A stretch of DNA of 64,000 bases from an uncultured Aquimarina sp. (GCA_947502885.1 CANNBP010000005.1:124001-188000); one strand, 5' to 3'; positions 35,415-44,311 are shown, counted from the stretch's first letter. The notes: generated by a model not told the origin, from the sequence alone. Made by a program: numbers and translations.

Positions 35415-35897
35415 ATGAAAGACACGGATTTTAAAAAATTTTTAAACACCAATCAATTAAGCATTTCAAAGCTCCCACAGCCAATACAAGATAAAATTAA
35501 GTATTACAAAGAGTTACAAGAGCTTATATCTAAAACAGAAGCATCGATTCATCCTGAAATCAAAGAAGATTTAGAGCATTTGGATTATGAAATCCTAATG
35601 GATATCCAATACGAATATCAGGATAAACTTGAAAACAATGAACGCTTGGAGAAACTATCAAAATGTCCTCTTGTTAAAAAAAACATCAAACAAGAAGCAG
35701 TCTCACAGTTGCATACTGATGAAACCATATTAAAAGAGTTGGTGGACATGGGACGGACTAAAAACTTAGGTAAAAAAGAACTGATAGCCATGGGAATTAA
35801 AACCAAAATAAGACGAGATACTATTATAGGGAACTATATCCTCAAAAGAATATCCCCAATACGCTTTCGATATGAGATCATTCTTATAGAAAAATAG
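35415..35897 (+). CDS. Unknown protein (160 aa)
   Basis: Helical in the first 75 residues (KIKYYKELQELISKTEASI), with a mixed C-terminal domain ending in a beta hairpin (ISPIRFRYEIILIEK). The segment GKKELIAMGIKTKIRRDTI may bind nucleic acid. No family is recognised. Confidence 0.6.
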   Translation: MKDTDFKKFLNTNQLSISKLPQPIQDKIKYYKELQELISKTEASIHPEIKEDLEHLDYEILMDIQYEYQDKLENNERLEKLSKCPLVKKNIKQEAVSQLHTDETILKELVDMGRTKNLGKKELIAMGIKTKIRRDTIIGNYILKRISPIRFRYEIILIEK

Positions 35898-35935
35898 AAG
35901 ACCTACGGTTATACAAATAATAAACAATAGAAAGA

Positions 35936-36400
35936 ATGGAAAACACCCTGCATAAAGGATATAATGAATTACAAAAAGGGATTGATCTTTTGATTAGCAA
36001 GTTTGGAATTTCCAAATCGGTGCGTATCATCAAACAACTCTCAGGTGATACTACTTTTCAGGAGAATAAACATCAAAAAGTAGAGTTACTGACCACTTTT
36101 ATTATTTCTGAGAGTCAGCAAATTTTTGGATGGAAAGATCCTGCTGCTAAAATCTGTAATGATAGAGATTATAAAGAAGGTAGAATGGCCTGTTATCATG
36201 TATTCAAAATGTATACTGATTTAAGTTACCGACAGATGGGGACACATTTTAAACAAGGAAAAAGAGGAGCTTTATATCATGCTACCAAATGTGAAGAACT
36301 CCTTTCTATACCAAACTATCATAAATCCTTTGTTAAAAAATACAGATTATTGGAAGAAAACACCATTCGATTTATTGCTACTATAAACAAAATTACATGA
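35936..36400 (+). CDS. DnaA domain IV-like helix-turn-helix protein (154 aa)
   Basis: The C-terminal half (MYTDLSYRQMGTHFKQGKRG followed by LYHATKCEELL) resembles the DNA-binding domain IV of DnaA, where a short HTH is followed by a signature like H-[TA]-x-x-x-A-x-[KR]. There is no ATPase domain. Such stand-alone domains could bind DnaA-box-like sites on the element. It overlaps the next gene by four bases. Confidence 0.6.
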   Translation: MENTLHKGYNELQKGIDLLISKFGISKSVRIIKQLSGDTTFQENKHQKVELLTTFIISESQQIFGWKDPAAKICNDRDYKEGRMACYHVFKMYTDLSYRQMGTHFKQGKRGALYHATKCEELLSIPNYHKSFVKKYRLLEENTIRFIATINKIT

Positions 36401-37371
36401 GTAAAGCTATTGAAAATGAAGTTGTAAATGTACTCTCAAGAAATAACGAAAACATTCCTTTTGAGTCCTTACAACCCGAAGAATACAGCCCCTTAAATCA
36501 AGCGGTTATTGATAAAGATGCTAAAGAAAGTACAGTGAAACCAAAAAATTGGAATCCGTGGAAACCAGAAGAACATCAATCCGATCATAACAAGAAAAAT
36601 ATGGAGAGTTCTACCACACAGTCGGCAACCAATAGCTATGGGCCAGTTCATAAACCATCACTAGAAGATGTACCGATGGATGATGCACCAGAACAGGATA
36701 TAGACAGTGATACTCAAACAAATCCGAATTCTGATTCACAGGAAAATCAATCTTCAAAAGAAGAAGAATTTGAGTTGCCAACGGCTGCTGCAAAACAAGC
36801 TGCAGATACCTTTTTAGGTATGTCTGATAACATCATTGAAGCCGGAGGTAGCTCTTTTGTCAAAATCAAAAAGCATAAAGAGTTTTATGAATATGAGGAA
36901 ATTGTAGAACTCATCGATAAACAAAACAAGAAAAATATCAAACGGCTTCAATTAGAGAAGAACGATAAAGCAATGTTGAAACCTTTAATCGTAGCCGTTT
37001 TAAAAAAGAAAGCTAAAACACTTAGTCCTGAACAACAATTAGTGACCATGGCTTTAAGCATTGTAATGAAAAAAGTGCCCGAAGTTATAGCCATACGTAC
37101 TGAAAATGAAATGCTCGAAGATCGAATCAGATCCATAATACAAGAAGAAAAAGGACAATCAAATCACCCTACTACTATAGATGAAATCCCCCTTGAAGAA
37201 TCAGAGGTTTCTTATGAAGAAGAAAACAACTCCTTTGAATTTCAGGACAACATTCCAGACATAGCGGATATAAACCAAGAGATTTCCGATACTGAACAAG
37301 TATATGATGAAGAAGCTCCTTCCTTATATGAAAGTGTTGTTGAAACAATAGAGGACACCCCTAAATCCTAA
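36397..37371 (+). CDS. Unknown acidic protein upstream of packaging-type ATPase (324 aa)
   Basis: Coupled by ATGA to the preceding gene and 8 bp before the ATPase gene. The first 120 residues are disordered-looking (Ser/Asn/Glu/Pro-rich). A helical core spans about 125-255 (EFYEYEEIVELIDKQNKKNI; LKPLIVAVLKKKAKTLSP), and a very acidic tail follows. The core position next to the ATPase suggests an interaction partner. No family is recognised. Confidence 0.65.
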   Translation: MSKAIENEVVNVLSRNNENIPFESLQPEEYSPLNQAVIDKDAKESTVKPKNWNPWKPEEHQSDHNKKNMESSTTQSATNSYGPVHKPSLEDVPMDDAPEQDIDSDTQTNPNSDSQENQSSKEEEFELPTAAAKQAADTFLGMSDNIIEAGGSSFVKIKKHKEFYEYEEIVELIDKQNKKNIKRLQLEKNDKAMLKPLIVAVLKKKAKTLSPEQQLVTMALSIVMKKVPEVIAIRTENEMLEDRIRSIIQEEKGQSNHPTTIDEIPLEESEVSYEEENNSFEFQDNIPDIADINQEISDTEQVYDEEAPSLYESVVETIEDTPKS

Positions 37372-37379
37372 ATAATTTT

Positions 37380-38330
37380 ATGGCAGTTAAGATCAAAAAA
37401 AAGAGTAAAAAGAGAGATAAGATAATCATCCCAAAAAGAGCTGGTAAAATCATGGATCGCGATCCAATGGTAATGCTTATTATTGGGGAGATGGGGGTTG
37501 GTAAAACCTTTAGAACCAATCTTGAAGTACGACATTACTTAGTCGACAATCCACAAACAGGTAAAAAAGGAAGAAAAGTACTGGCCTTTGATGTAAACCT
37601 AAAAGATTACCCCACCTTTAGAACCGTAAACCCAAAGTTTATTAAAGCCCTAAAAGCAATTGCACCTCGTAGGATATTACCTTTCAATAGTGACAAAAAA
37701 CCAATGACCAATATGGAGAAAAAGGACATTGTTGATATGATCTTTGATGATTATGAAAAAGGAATGGTGATTTTGGATGATACAGATAGTTATATGAAAG
37801 GTGCAAAAGGACAATCTATCACTAAAGCATTAACCACAGTCCGCCATAAAGATATTGATATCTTGTTTTCACATCAATCTATGTCGAAGGTAACCACTAC
37901 CGAATGGGAAGCCTGTACCTGGATTCGAATGCATCATCAGGTCGATTCTGTAACCAGGTATAGAGATCGAATACCCAACTACCCCATTGTACGTATTGCA
38001 CAATTGATCGTAAATGAACAATATGACTTGTCTGCCCGGGCATATACCGTTGGAGAGATTCCTGAAGAGGAATACAAGATGAGAAAAAGCTTTTTTGTTT
38101 ATGTGGATATGAGAAAAAGAAAAGTTACCGGGTGTAGCAGAGCAGCCTATATTCGGTCAGCAAAACGATATATTGATCAGGAAGAATCTAAAACGATACG
38201 ATTACTATTAAATGAACGACACTTTAATGGGAAACCTGTGTATAAAGATAGAAATGCAGTAATCGTTAAAATGATTGCCGATTATCTAAGGTATCATGAT
38301 GATAGTGGTAGTAAACCCATTAATCGTTAG
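37380..38330 (+). CDS. P-loop ATPase, candidate A32/FtsK-HerA-type genome packaging ATPase
   Basis: A 316-residue protein. Walker A is GEMGVGKT (36-43), Walker B is GMVILDDTDSY (D133-D134) and a polar motif follows in ILFSHQSMS (H165-Q166), in the place of the Gln/Asn-containing third motif of the HerA/FtsK/A32 group. Size (about 300) and motif spacing fit viral packaging ATPases of tailless double-jelly-roll viruses, and also the Zot-like ATPases of filamentous phages. The N-terminus is very basic (KIKKKSKKRDKIIIPKR). No membrane helix is evident, which is less like Zot. Role as the DNA packaging motor is inferred. Confidence 0.65.
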   Translation: MAVKIKKKSKKRDKIIIPKRAGKIMDRDPMVMLIIGEMGVGKTFRTNLEVRHYLVDNPQTGKKGRKVLAFDVNLKDYPTFRTVNPKFIKALKAIAPRRILPFNSDKKPMTNMEKKDIVDMIFDDYEKGMVILDDTDSYMKGAKGQSITKALTTVRHKDIDILFSHQSMSKVTTTEWEACTWIRMHHQVDSVTRYRDRIPNYPIVRIAQLIVNEQYDLSARAYTVGEIPEEEYKMRKSFFVYVDMRKRKVTGCSRAAYIRSAKRYIDQEESKTIRLLLNERHFNGKPVYKDRNAVIVKMIADYLRYHDDSGSKPINR

Positions 38331-38332
38331 TT

Positions 38333-39151
38333 ATGGAACATCATATAATTTCATTAGGAGCTGGAACACAGTCAACAGATGTATTGCTTCGTGGACTTAG
38401 AGGAGAATTTGATAATATTCCCACTCACGCCATATTTTCTGATACGGGCAATGAACCCAAAGGGGTATACAACTATTTGGATTGGTTGATCAAACATGTT
38501 GATAAAGAATATAACTTTACCATTGATGTGGTTTCTTCAGGAAACATTTTTAAAGATGCTTTAGCATATCTTAATGGTGATCGAAAAAGTTCGGAGGGTA
38601 TTCCATATTACACAAAAAATCCTGTAACTGGTAAAAAAGCAATCATTAGAAGACAATGTACAGGTGATTATAAAATTCGACCGGTGAGAAAGCAGATTCG
38701 TAAGGCGATACCAAATGCCAAAAAAGTATCACTATGGTTAGGTATTAGTTATGATGAAATGCAACGAATGAAAGAAGCCAATGTTAAATGGATTAAACAC
38801 CGATTTCCATTAATAGAAAATAGAATAAGGCGTATAGATTGCATAAACAATTTTAAGACACATCAAATTCCCGTTCCAGTCCGCTCTAGTTGTGTCATAT
38901 GCCCATACCATTCTGATAAGTATTGGCTATGGATTTATGAAAATGAACCCGATAATTTTGCTGCTGCAGTTTCATTAGATGAAAAAATAAGGTGCTATCC
39001 CGGTATTCATGATGAGTGCTATTTGCATCGCTCCTGCAGACCGCTTAAAGAAGTTATCACCGATATCTTAAAAGGAAAAGAATTAGCATCAAAACAGCTC
39101 AATATGTTTCCCGAATTGATAGATGAATGCAGTGGTGTTTGTGGAATATAA
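38333..39151 (+). CDS. PAPS-reductase-like PP-loop protein
   Basis: A 272-residue HUP-domain protein with a PP-loop SLGAGTQSTDVLLRGL (residues about 6-21), FSDTGNEPKGVYNYLDWL and RRQCTGDYKIRPVRKQIRK. It continues with GISYDEMQRMKEA and a C-terminal CVICPYHSDKYW segment. This phage- and plasmid-borne relative of PAPS reductase lacks a known reaction; ATP-pyrophosphatase activity on a sulfur, nucleic acid or base substrate is plausible. It starts 2 bp after the ATPase stop and ends the operon before two terminators. Confidence 0.8.
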   Translation: MEHHIISLGAGTQSTDVLLRGLRGEFDNIPTHAIFSDTGNEPKGVYNYLDWLIKHVDKEYNFTIDVVSSGNIFKDALAYLNGDRKSSEGIPYYTKNPVTGKKAIIRRQCTGDYKIRPVRKQIRKAIPNAKKVSLWLGISYDEMQRMKEANVKWIKHRFPLIENRIRRIDCINNFKTHQIPVPVRSSCVICPYHSDKYWLWIYENEPDNFAAAVSLDEKIRCYPGIHDECYLHRSCRPLKEVITDILKGKELASKQLNMFPELIDECSGVCGI

Positions 39152-39319
39152 TGAAAAAAATGATGTAATATTAGTATTTTCGTTACCCCTCACATTTCTA
39201 CATTTGTAAGTATAAGTTGTATAAAAATATAAATAATTTATACTTTTAGTATATTTTTTATATACTATCGATTTGAATTTTATAATTTTGTTGTAAGCAT
39301 AATTTGCTATTATAATAGC

Positions 39320-39347
39320 AAAACCGCCTACTTGCATAGACGGTTTT
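39320..39347. terminator. Bidirectional hairpin terminator
   Basis: AAAACCGCCTA..TAGACGGTTTT: an 11-bp stem with one mismatch and loop CTTGCA. It follows the 31-codon gene on the minus strand and can also end the plus-strand operon. Confidence 0.75.
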
Positions 39348-39363
39348 GTAATTAATATAAATA

Positions 39364-39459
39364 TTAACGGTTTGCCTTCCATTCGTTATAATAACGAATA
39401 GCTTGAATTAGAAGTCCGGCAAAGGCAACTCCTAACATTAAATAATCATACACTGTCAT
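39364..39459 (-). CDS. 31-residue membrane peptide, holin-like type I toxin candidate
   Basis: ATG at 39457-39459 to TAA at 39364-39366. The peptide begins MTVYDYLMLGVAFAGLLIQA and ends with a polar/basic tail (RYYNEWKANR). From memory, the start strongly resembles the small hydrophobic toxins TxpA/BsrG of Bacillus (MTVYESLM..), the putative holin-like toxin family. The gene lies between two strong hairpins, in a compact setting that could also encode an antisense RNA on the other strand. It is too short for routine annotation. Confidence 0.6.
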   Translation of the reverse strand: MTVYDYLMLGVAFAGLLIQAIRYYNEWKANR

Positions 39460-39500
39460 CTCAGAAGTATCGATTTATTTTTAGGTGTTAACAATCCGCT

Positions 39501-39533
39501 AATAAAAGAGCTATTGGCAGTAGCTCTTTTATT
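39501..39533. terminator. Perfect 13-bp hairpin terminator
   Basis: AATAAAAGAGCTA-TTGGCAG-TAGCTCTTTTATT, fully paired, works in both directions. On the plus strand it could end an antisense RNA to the peptide gene or the upstream operon. Confidence 0.85.
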
Positions 39534-39810
39534 ATGCTTATAAAGCAATAGAATCAGCAGCTTTAATCCTATTTACAAATTTAGTATAAATTGTTTTTGC
39601 TTAAAATAAAAGTAGATAAACAATTATCACCAATCTTTAACAGATAAGTTGTTAATACATGATCTGTTAAGGAAAAAAATAGTTAAAAAACTTCTCGAAA
39701 ATTTAAGTACCTTAAATGCAGAATAGGGTAGAAATGTAAATCTTCCTTAAGGATTCAGCATATGAAATGATAACAATCTGGCTTGAAACTCTAATAAATC
39801 GAATAATTCT

Positions 39811-40170
39811 ATGAATGATATAGATGAAGTAATTAATGCAATAGTCGTGCTGCGACAGAACAATATTGATTTCAAAATTCTTGAAAGCATTGTATTCAAT
39901 ATACACAATGGACCAGGTCCAAGAAATAGTGGGTATTCAAACAATAAGAATATAACACAATGGAAACAGCTTTATGAAGAATGTGCTATATCCTTATCTG
40001 AAGAACAAGTACAAAAGGTTTTCAAATATTTTAAAGAGAGGTATTCTAATCATTTTTTCAAATTGGATAAAAATTATGCAGTTTTAAGAAATTTTAACCC
40101 TGATTTGCAAGATGAAAAGATAATTTACAAAACCATTGAAATTTGGGAATCAAAAAATTCAGTCAAATAA
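39811..40170 (+). CDS. Unknown protein (119 aa), cargo region
   Basis: An alpha/beta protein with NNIDFKILESIVFNIHNGPG near residue 18 and KNITQWKQLYEECAISLSE near residue 46. No family is recognised. Lower GC and looser spacing than the operons on either side suggest recently acquired cargo. Confidence 0.55.
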   Translation: MNDIDEVINAIVVLRQNNIDFKILESIVFNIHNGPGPRNSGYSNNKNITQWKQLYEECAISLSEEQVQKVFKYFKERYSNHFFKLDKNYAVLRNFNPDLQDEKIIYKTIEIWESKNSVK

Positions 40171-40201
40171 CAGATTATTGCCTAATTAAAAAGCCTGTAC
40201 A

Positions 40202-40720
40202 CTATAGTTCAATAACTTGAATGTTTGTCTTTTTCAGCTCTTTTTTTAACCCGTCAAGCGTGGTTGTGAATTTGTCATAAAGTTCTTCAAGACGTCCTGG
40301 TGGTTCATCAATCCATCTACTATGGTTGTTATAAGTATCTTTGGATTCCGCTAATACTTTCTCTCTTCTTTTAACGGAGGGAATATATATACGGTCGATG
40401 CTTTTATTTGCTTTGTTTATTTTTTTTTCAATTGACAAAACATCAGATAAATTCCAAATAGCATTGCCAATTATCAAATCGGTATTACTTTCAATTATTT
40501 TTTTACTGATAAATTCTTGCGCCTTATCTTCACTATCTTTTAATAAATCATACCCAAATTCATCTAATATTTCATGCCGATAAATTTTCTTGAAATTTGT
40601 TAGGTTTTGGAACTCCTTTTCATTTAACGCTACATTCAATGTTACGTATATTTTATACGATTTATCATAATGACGCTTTTTAAACACCCCAATTTTTAAT
40701 TTATCAATCCATTTGGTCAT
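40202..40720 (-). CDS. Unknown protein (172 aa), cargo region
   Basis: A Lys-rich alpha/beta protein (YKIYVTLNVALNEKEFQNLT near the N-terminus, ending in a coiled coil LKKELKKTNIQVIEL). It contains SRWIDEPPGRLEELYD near residue 133. Together with the next minus-strand gene it may form a small transcription unit. No family is recognised. Confidence 0.55.
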   Translation of the reverse strand: MTKWIDKLKIGVFKKRHYDKSYKIYVTLNVALNEKEFQNLTNFKKIYRHEILDEFGYDLLKDSEDKAQEFISKKIIESNTDLIIGNAIWNLSDVLSIEKKINKANKSIDRIYIPSVKRREKVLAESKDTYNNHSRWIDEPPGRLEELYDKFTTTLDGLKKELKKTNIQVIEL

Positions 40721-40790
40721 TCTAAAAATATCTTGTTTACCCGTTGAATCATTTTTTATTTTAGAGTTAAGTACTGTACAATACTACGTA

Positions 40791-41024
40791 TTATGCCGAT
40801 TCTAACGCCCAAAATACAACGCTACTTCTCGTATCAAAATCTTCTTTTTCATAAAATTGAATATAACTACCATTAATACGAACCGATCGCACCTGAATGG
40901 CATCTTCTGGAAGCTTATCAACGGGTTGAATGCTATAATTCCAATTTTTGCCTGTTACTTTATGATACTCCAATAATGTCTCTTCTATTCCAATTCTTTT
41001 CATCGTGCAAAAATAACCGTCCAT
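40791..41024 (-). CDS. Small unknown protein (77 or 70 aa), cargo region
   Basis: Two starts are possible: ATG 41024 and ATG 41003 (MKRIGIEETLLEYHKVTG). The C-terminal part is beta-rich (SVRINGSYIQFYEKEDFD). It lies 70 bp upstream of the gene ending at 40202 and in the same direction. No family is recognised. Confidence 0.45.
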   Translation of the reverse strand: MDGYFCTMKRIGIEETLLEYHKVTGKNWNYSIQPVDKLPEDAIQVRSVRINGSYIQFYEKEDFDTRSSVVFWALESA

Positions 41025-41097
41025 TGGATAAAATGAAATTCTATTTATGTTAAAAGAAATATTTATTGAGTTAGTTTAAAGAATAGATTTTTGTATA

Positions 41098-42672
41098 TCA
41101 ATACGCTAAAGTCTCTACAATTTCAGCATCCGGAGCTCGTTGTTCAACAGGGTAGGTTTTTCTATTAATAATTTCATTGAGAATGAGTTTACGTGTATTG
41201 TCAACCATTTTTTCATAAGAATATGGGTGCTCTTTTTGTATAGCATTCTGTTCTATAAATTTTAAAAACTTCGTAGGCGTTTTAAGGGTATCTAGTAAAA
41301 AATGAGATGCTCTGGGTTTAATTTCATATCGTAAAGCGTATTGATCTACATTCAAATAATTACAGATAAAGTCTTTTTGTTTAAGCTTTTTAAAGTAATA
41401 TCTATTAAAATAGAACCCTTTGTTTTCTTTAAGCCTGGAAAAAAAACTTTCATCAGATAGCATCTCAACAAAATACGTATTGAGAAAACCAATGGGTTTT
41501 ATTCTGGTATCGAGAGTTTTACTTTTTATTGTGTTTTTTGAAAACAGATTTTGATTTTCTGGTATCCCTTTCATAAAGTACGCTGAAGCCTTATTTTTAT
41601 CAAAGGTATAGCTGAAAATTGTAGCATAAGAATCTCTCAAAGTTAGTTCATCAAACAAACTATCTTCTATACTTAATATTCTAAAAGAGTCTTCTTCAAA
41701 TAAAAGCTTCTTAGCATATGAGGTATCGAAAATCAATCGATCGCTAAAGTTACAGTTGAAAAATGCAAGGTGTTCAAAAGAAGCTTTTCTACTAATAAAT
41801 GAATAAAAATCGCAATATTCAAATCTAACATGATCTGCAACAACTCCGGTAAACATTGCACCAGTAAACTTACAACGGTTAAATTTTACATTATCAAAAT
41901 TTGAATATTTAAAATTAATACCACCAAAAGGAACATTATCGAATGTATAATCTTTTAATTCTGAATATGAAAAATCTCCTTTAGTAAAAATATCTATATA
42001 TGTTACATCCCCCAGTTTCGCATTGGTAAGGTTAATCAATAATTGTGATCTTTCGGGGCTTATTAATGGAGTTAATGTATCATTTGCTAGGTATCGATAT
42101 GGTTTTAAGCTTTTTGATAAAGAAACAATTCGCCCTATTAACTGTTGTGATAAGTTTCTATCAGGATTAGCATTTTCATCCTTCAATTCTTCATTAATGG
42201 CATCCATAACATCTGAAAACAAAAATACTAATGATGATCTTCTATTGGCTTCTTGTAGGTATGTCTGTTGGTCCAAGCGTTTGTTCTGATTTTGAATCAG
42301 GTTATTTTGAATATCAATTTTAGTGTTTTGTACCTTAAGATACTTCGTTTGTAAATACAAAAATATGGAGGGTACTATGGCAATTATAATACCTAGTATT
42401 CCGATTCTTGTTAAACGCCAAAATATATTTGCTCCAATAGCTGCAATACTTTCATTTGAAATTTTCTTAGAGGTGCTAAGCTCATCAAGGCCTTGTTTTA
42501 AAGCATCTTTTAAACCTTTTCCAACGAAGAAAAAACTAATTATAAATTTACCTAAATTAGAAAGCCTTTTCTTTTTGTTTTTTTTCGCTTTTTTGAGCTC
42601 CTTATTTTCAGTTGCTAAAATTTCACATTTAGCTTCTAATTCTTTGTATGTTAATTTTTCTTTTTTGTGCAT
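41098..42672 (-). CDS. Membrane protein with pentapeptide repeats (524 aa)
   Basis: An N-terminal coiled coil and Lys-rich region (1-50) precede a hydrophobic stretch near 40-50 (KFIISFFFVG) and one clear helix (about 92-110, GILGIIIAIVPSIFLYL). The middle (about 235-350) is a pentapeptide-repeat array of the A(D/N)LXX/F type, for example FKYSNFDNVKFNRCKFTGAM and RFEYCDFYSFISRK. Membrane proteins with pentapeptide repeats occur in several suspected antiphage systems and in surface functions of bacteria. Its lone location in a cargo island fits a defence role, but this is not shown. Confidence 0.7.
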   Translation of the reverse strand: MHKKEKLTYKELEAKCEILATENKELKKAKKNKKKRLSNLGKFIISFFFVGKGLKDALKQGLDELSTSKKISNESIAAIGANIFWRLTRIGILGIIIAIVPSIFLYLQTKYLKVQNTKIDIQNNLIQNQNKRLDQQTYLQEANRRSSLVFLFSDVMDAINEELKDENANPDRNLSQQLIGRIVSLSKSLKPYRYLANDTLTPLISPERSQLLINLTNAKLGDVTYIDIFTKGDFSYSELKDYTFDNVPFGGINFKYSNFDNVKFNRCKFTGAMFTGVVADHVRFEYCDFYSFISRKASFEHLAFFNCNFSDRLIFDTSYAKKLLFEEDSFRILSIEDSLFDELTLRDSYATIFSYTFDKNKASAYFMKGIPENQNLFSKNTIKSKTLDTRIKPIGFLNTYFVEMLSDESFFSRLKENKGFYFNRYYFKKLKQKDFICNYLNVDQYALRYEIKPRASHFLLDTLKTPTKFLKFIEQNAIQKEHPYSYEKMVDNTRKLILNEIINRKTYPVEQRAPDAEIVETLAY

Positions 42673-42848
42673 TTCTAAATTGGTTATAACTTAAATATCA
42701 AAGTAATATCTGAAATTTAAAGGAGATACTCAACCTCCATTTGTATTTATGGTAATATGTGATAGTCCTATTAAAAGATAAGAATCTTTGCCGTGTGGTA
42801 AGTAAATATCTTAAATTTACGTGTTTTATCGGTACTTTAAGAAACCTT

Positions 42849-43763
42849 ATGAAATCAATGAGAATTTTTGCTGTAATACTGTTATTGCTTCTTTTTGCAA
42901 GCTGTAATTGTCAAAGTATTTACGAAGCTAATTTAGAAGCATATGAAAATTGTGTCTCTTGTAAGCCAAAAGCTAAGATTAAATCCCCTAACCATTCTTA
43001 TGTAAATACCGATTTAGAGGTGTTTCATCACATGGTCAATCCCATTATCCATCTAAAACCTACTATTTTGGCTTACAAAAAAGTATATCCGGAATTACGG
43101 ATTTCACAAGGAAATACCAGAAGTAGAACTATTGAGCTTCTGGATGATTTAAAAATTACCTTTCATAAGTTTTATGGTGGTTATACAGATTTTAATCTAA
43201 CTATACTCTCCTATAACGATGCTATACTGTATTCAAGGCTACAAATTGAAGTTAATGATCATGTTTTTGAAAAAATCTATCTAAAGGAAATCAAAATACC
43301 ATTGACATGTAGTGGAAGAAAGATGGAATATTTTAAAATGTATAAAAAAAATATACAAGCGTACCAGCAAAAACACCCTTATTTTACATTGGAAATTGAC
43401 AACTTTAATCATTCTCCAACGGTTCTTACGGCTTACTACAATATGAATCAGGCAGAAGATAATTATGAAAGGTTTCAGGTTACTGAAGAATACGCTTCTT
43501 TTTCCAATTATCACGCCCAATATTTGTTAGAAAACAAAGAGTATCAGGTATTAGAAAAGTTATTATATGGAGTAAACCCGGTAGGTAGAATTTATGCTTA
43601 TACGGCTTTGAAAATTGCTTCAATCAAGGACTATAAACCAACTCCCAGGATTAAAAAGCAGATGGAAGAAGTTCAAAAAAAGGGGCTAAAATTTATACGA
43701 GGACAAAAGACTTCACATCAACATGCCACAGCAATGGATTTTTCCAGAAAAATAACTTTTTAA
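42849..43763 (+). CDS. Lipoprotein of unknown function (304 aa)
   Basis: The frame is open from 42759, but ATG 42849 gives a clear lipoprotein signal (MKSMRIFAVILLLLLFASCN, with Cys near residue 19). The mature part begins CQSIYEANLEAYENC and contains YEKVYPELRI-like and FHKFYGGYTDFNLTILSY segments. No family is recognised. Export of a lipoprotein from the cargo island could change the host surface. Confidence 0.65.
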   Translation: MKSMRIFAVILLLLLFASCNCQSIYEANLEAYENCVSCKPKAKIKSPNHSYVNTDLEVFHHMVNPIIHLKPTILAYKKVYPELRISQGNTRSRTIELLDDLKITFHKFYGGYTDFNLTILSYNDAILYSRLQIEVNDHVFEKIYLKEIKIPLTCSGRKMEYFKMYKKNIQAYQQKHPYFTLEIDNFNHSPTVLTAYYNMNQAEDNYERFQVTEEYASFSNYHAQYLLENKEYQVLEKLLYGVNPVGRIYAYTALKIASIKDYKPTPRIKKQMEEVQKKGLKFIRGQKTSHQHATAMDFSRKITF

Positions 43764-43884
43764 ACAGATTCCTATTTTTTTGATAGTTCGAATACCTGAG
43801 AAGGAACTATAAATTCATTAGTACGCTTTTTAGTATATTGTTGGCTATATTCAATTCTTGACAGGTTAAAGTTTTTATAGGTTA

Positions 43885-44103
43885 ATGAAATTAAGAGAAA
43901 AAAGACGAATGACTGAAAAGTGGTTATTAGCCAATTATAGGTTTATGAATCTTAGAGCTTTGGAGAGAGCTATCAAATGCCCCAGAGGGATTCTTCAAAA
44001 ATATGTAATGTATGACATTAAAATTCCTGAAAAATGGATTGATCCTCTATATATATTGATAAAAAAAATTGTGATATTCGATACTCTAAAAGAGGTTGTT
44101 TAA
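43885..44103 (+). CDS. Small basic helical protein (72 aa)
   Basis: MKLREKRRMTEKWLLANYRF.. with a helix-turn-helix-like middle (LRALERAIKCPRGILQKYV, residues about 24-42). It may be a small DNA-binding protein. It opens a run of three closely spaced genes. Confidence 0.5.
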   Translation: MKLREKRRMTEKWLLANYRFMNLRALERAIKCPRGILQKYVMYDIKIPEKWIDPLYILIKKIVIFDTLKEVV

Positions 44104-44131
44104 ATACGAATAGCTAAAATGTAATAGTAAA

Positions 44132-44308
44132 ATGAAACTAGTAACTTTTATTCTTTTATTGTCTGACCATATAGAAGAACCCGATCCTGAAAGTAGAATT
44201 GTTGTTGAAGACTTTAGTTTTGAGTGGTGGTATATCATCATTTTGCTACCCCTATGGTTCTTAGGATTAGGGTTAAACCAGTATATAAGAAAGAACAAAT
44301 ACAAATAA
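44132..44308 (+). CDS. 58-residue single-helix membrane protein
   Basis: ATG 44132 to TAA 44308. It has a short signal-like start (MKLVTFILLLSD), an acidic stretch (EEPDPESRIVVED), a Trp-rich membrane helix (WWYIIILLPLWFLGLGL) and a basic end (RKNKYK). It lies 28 bp after the previous gene. Function unknown. Confidence 0.5.
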   Translation: MKLVTFILLLSDHIEEPDPESRIVVEDFSFEWWYIIILLPLWFLGLGLNQYIRKNKYK

Positions 44309-44311
44309 TTT

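Larger units (their letters stand above)
39152..39810. other. Intergenic region with two terminators and a peptide gene
   Basis: 659 bases separate the DNA-processing operon from the cargo island. The stretch holds hairpins at 39320-39347 and 39501-39533 and a 31-codon frame on the minus strand between them. The rest is AT-rich without visible genes. A minus-strand TAAATTTG box lies at 39576-39583. Confidence 0.6.

Noticed and set aside
40766..40790. Match of AGTACTGTA to the repeat near the integrase as a right attachment site
   Set aside because: Only 9 bp, within the cargo island and well inside the late operon boundary; probably chance.
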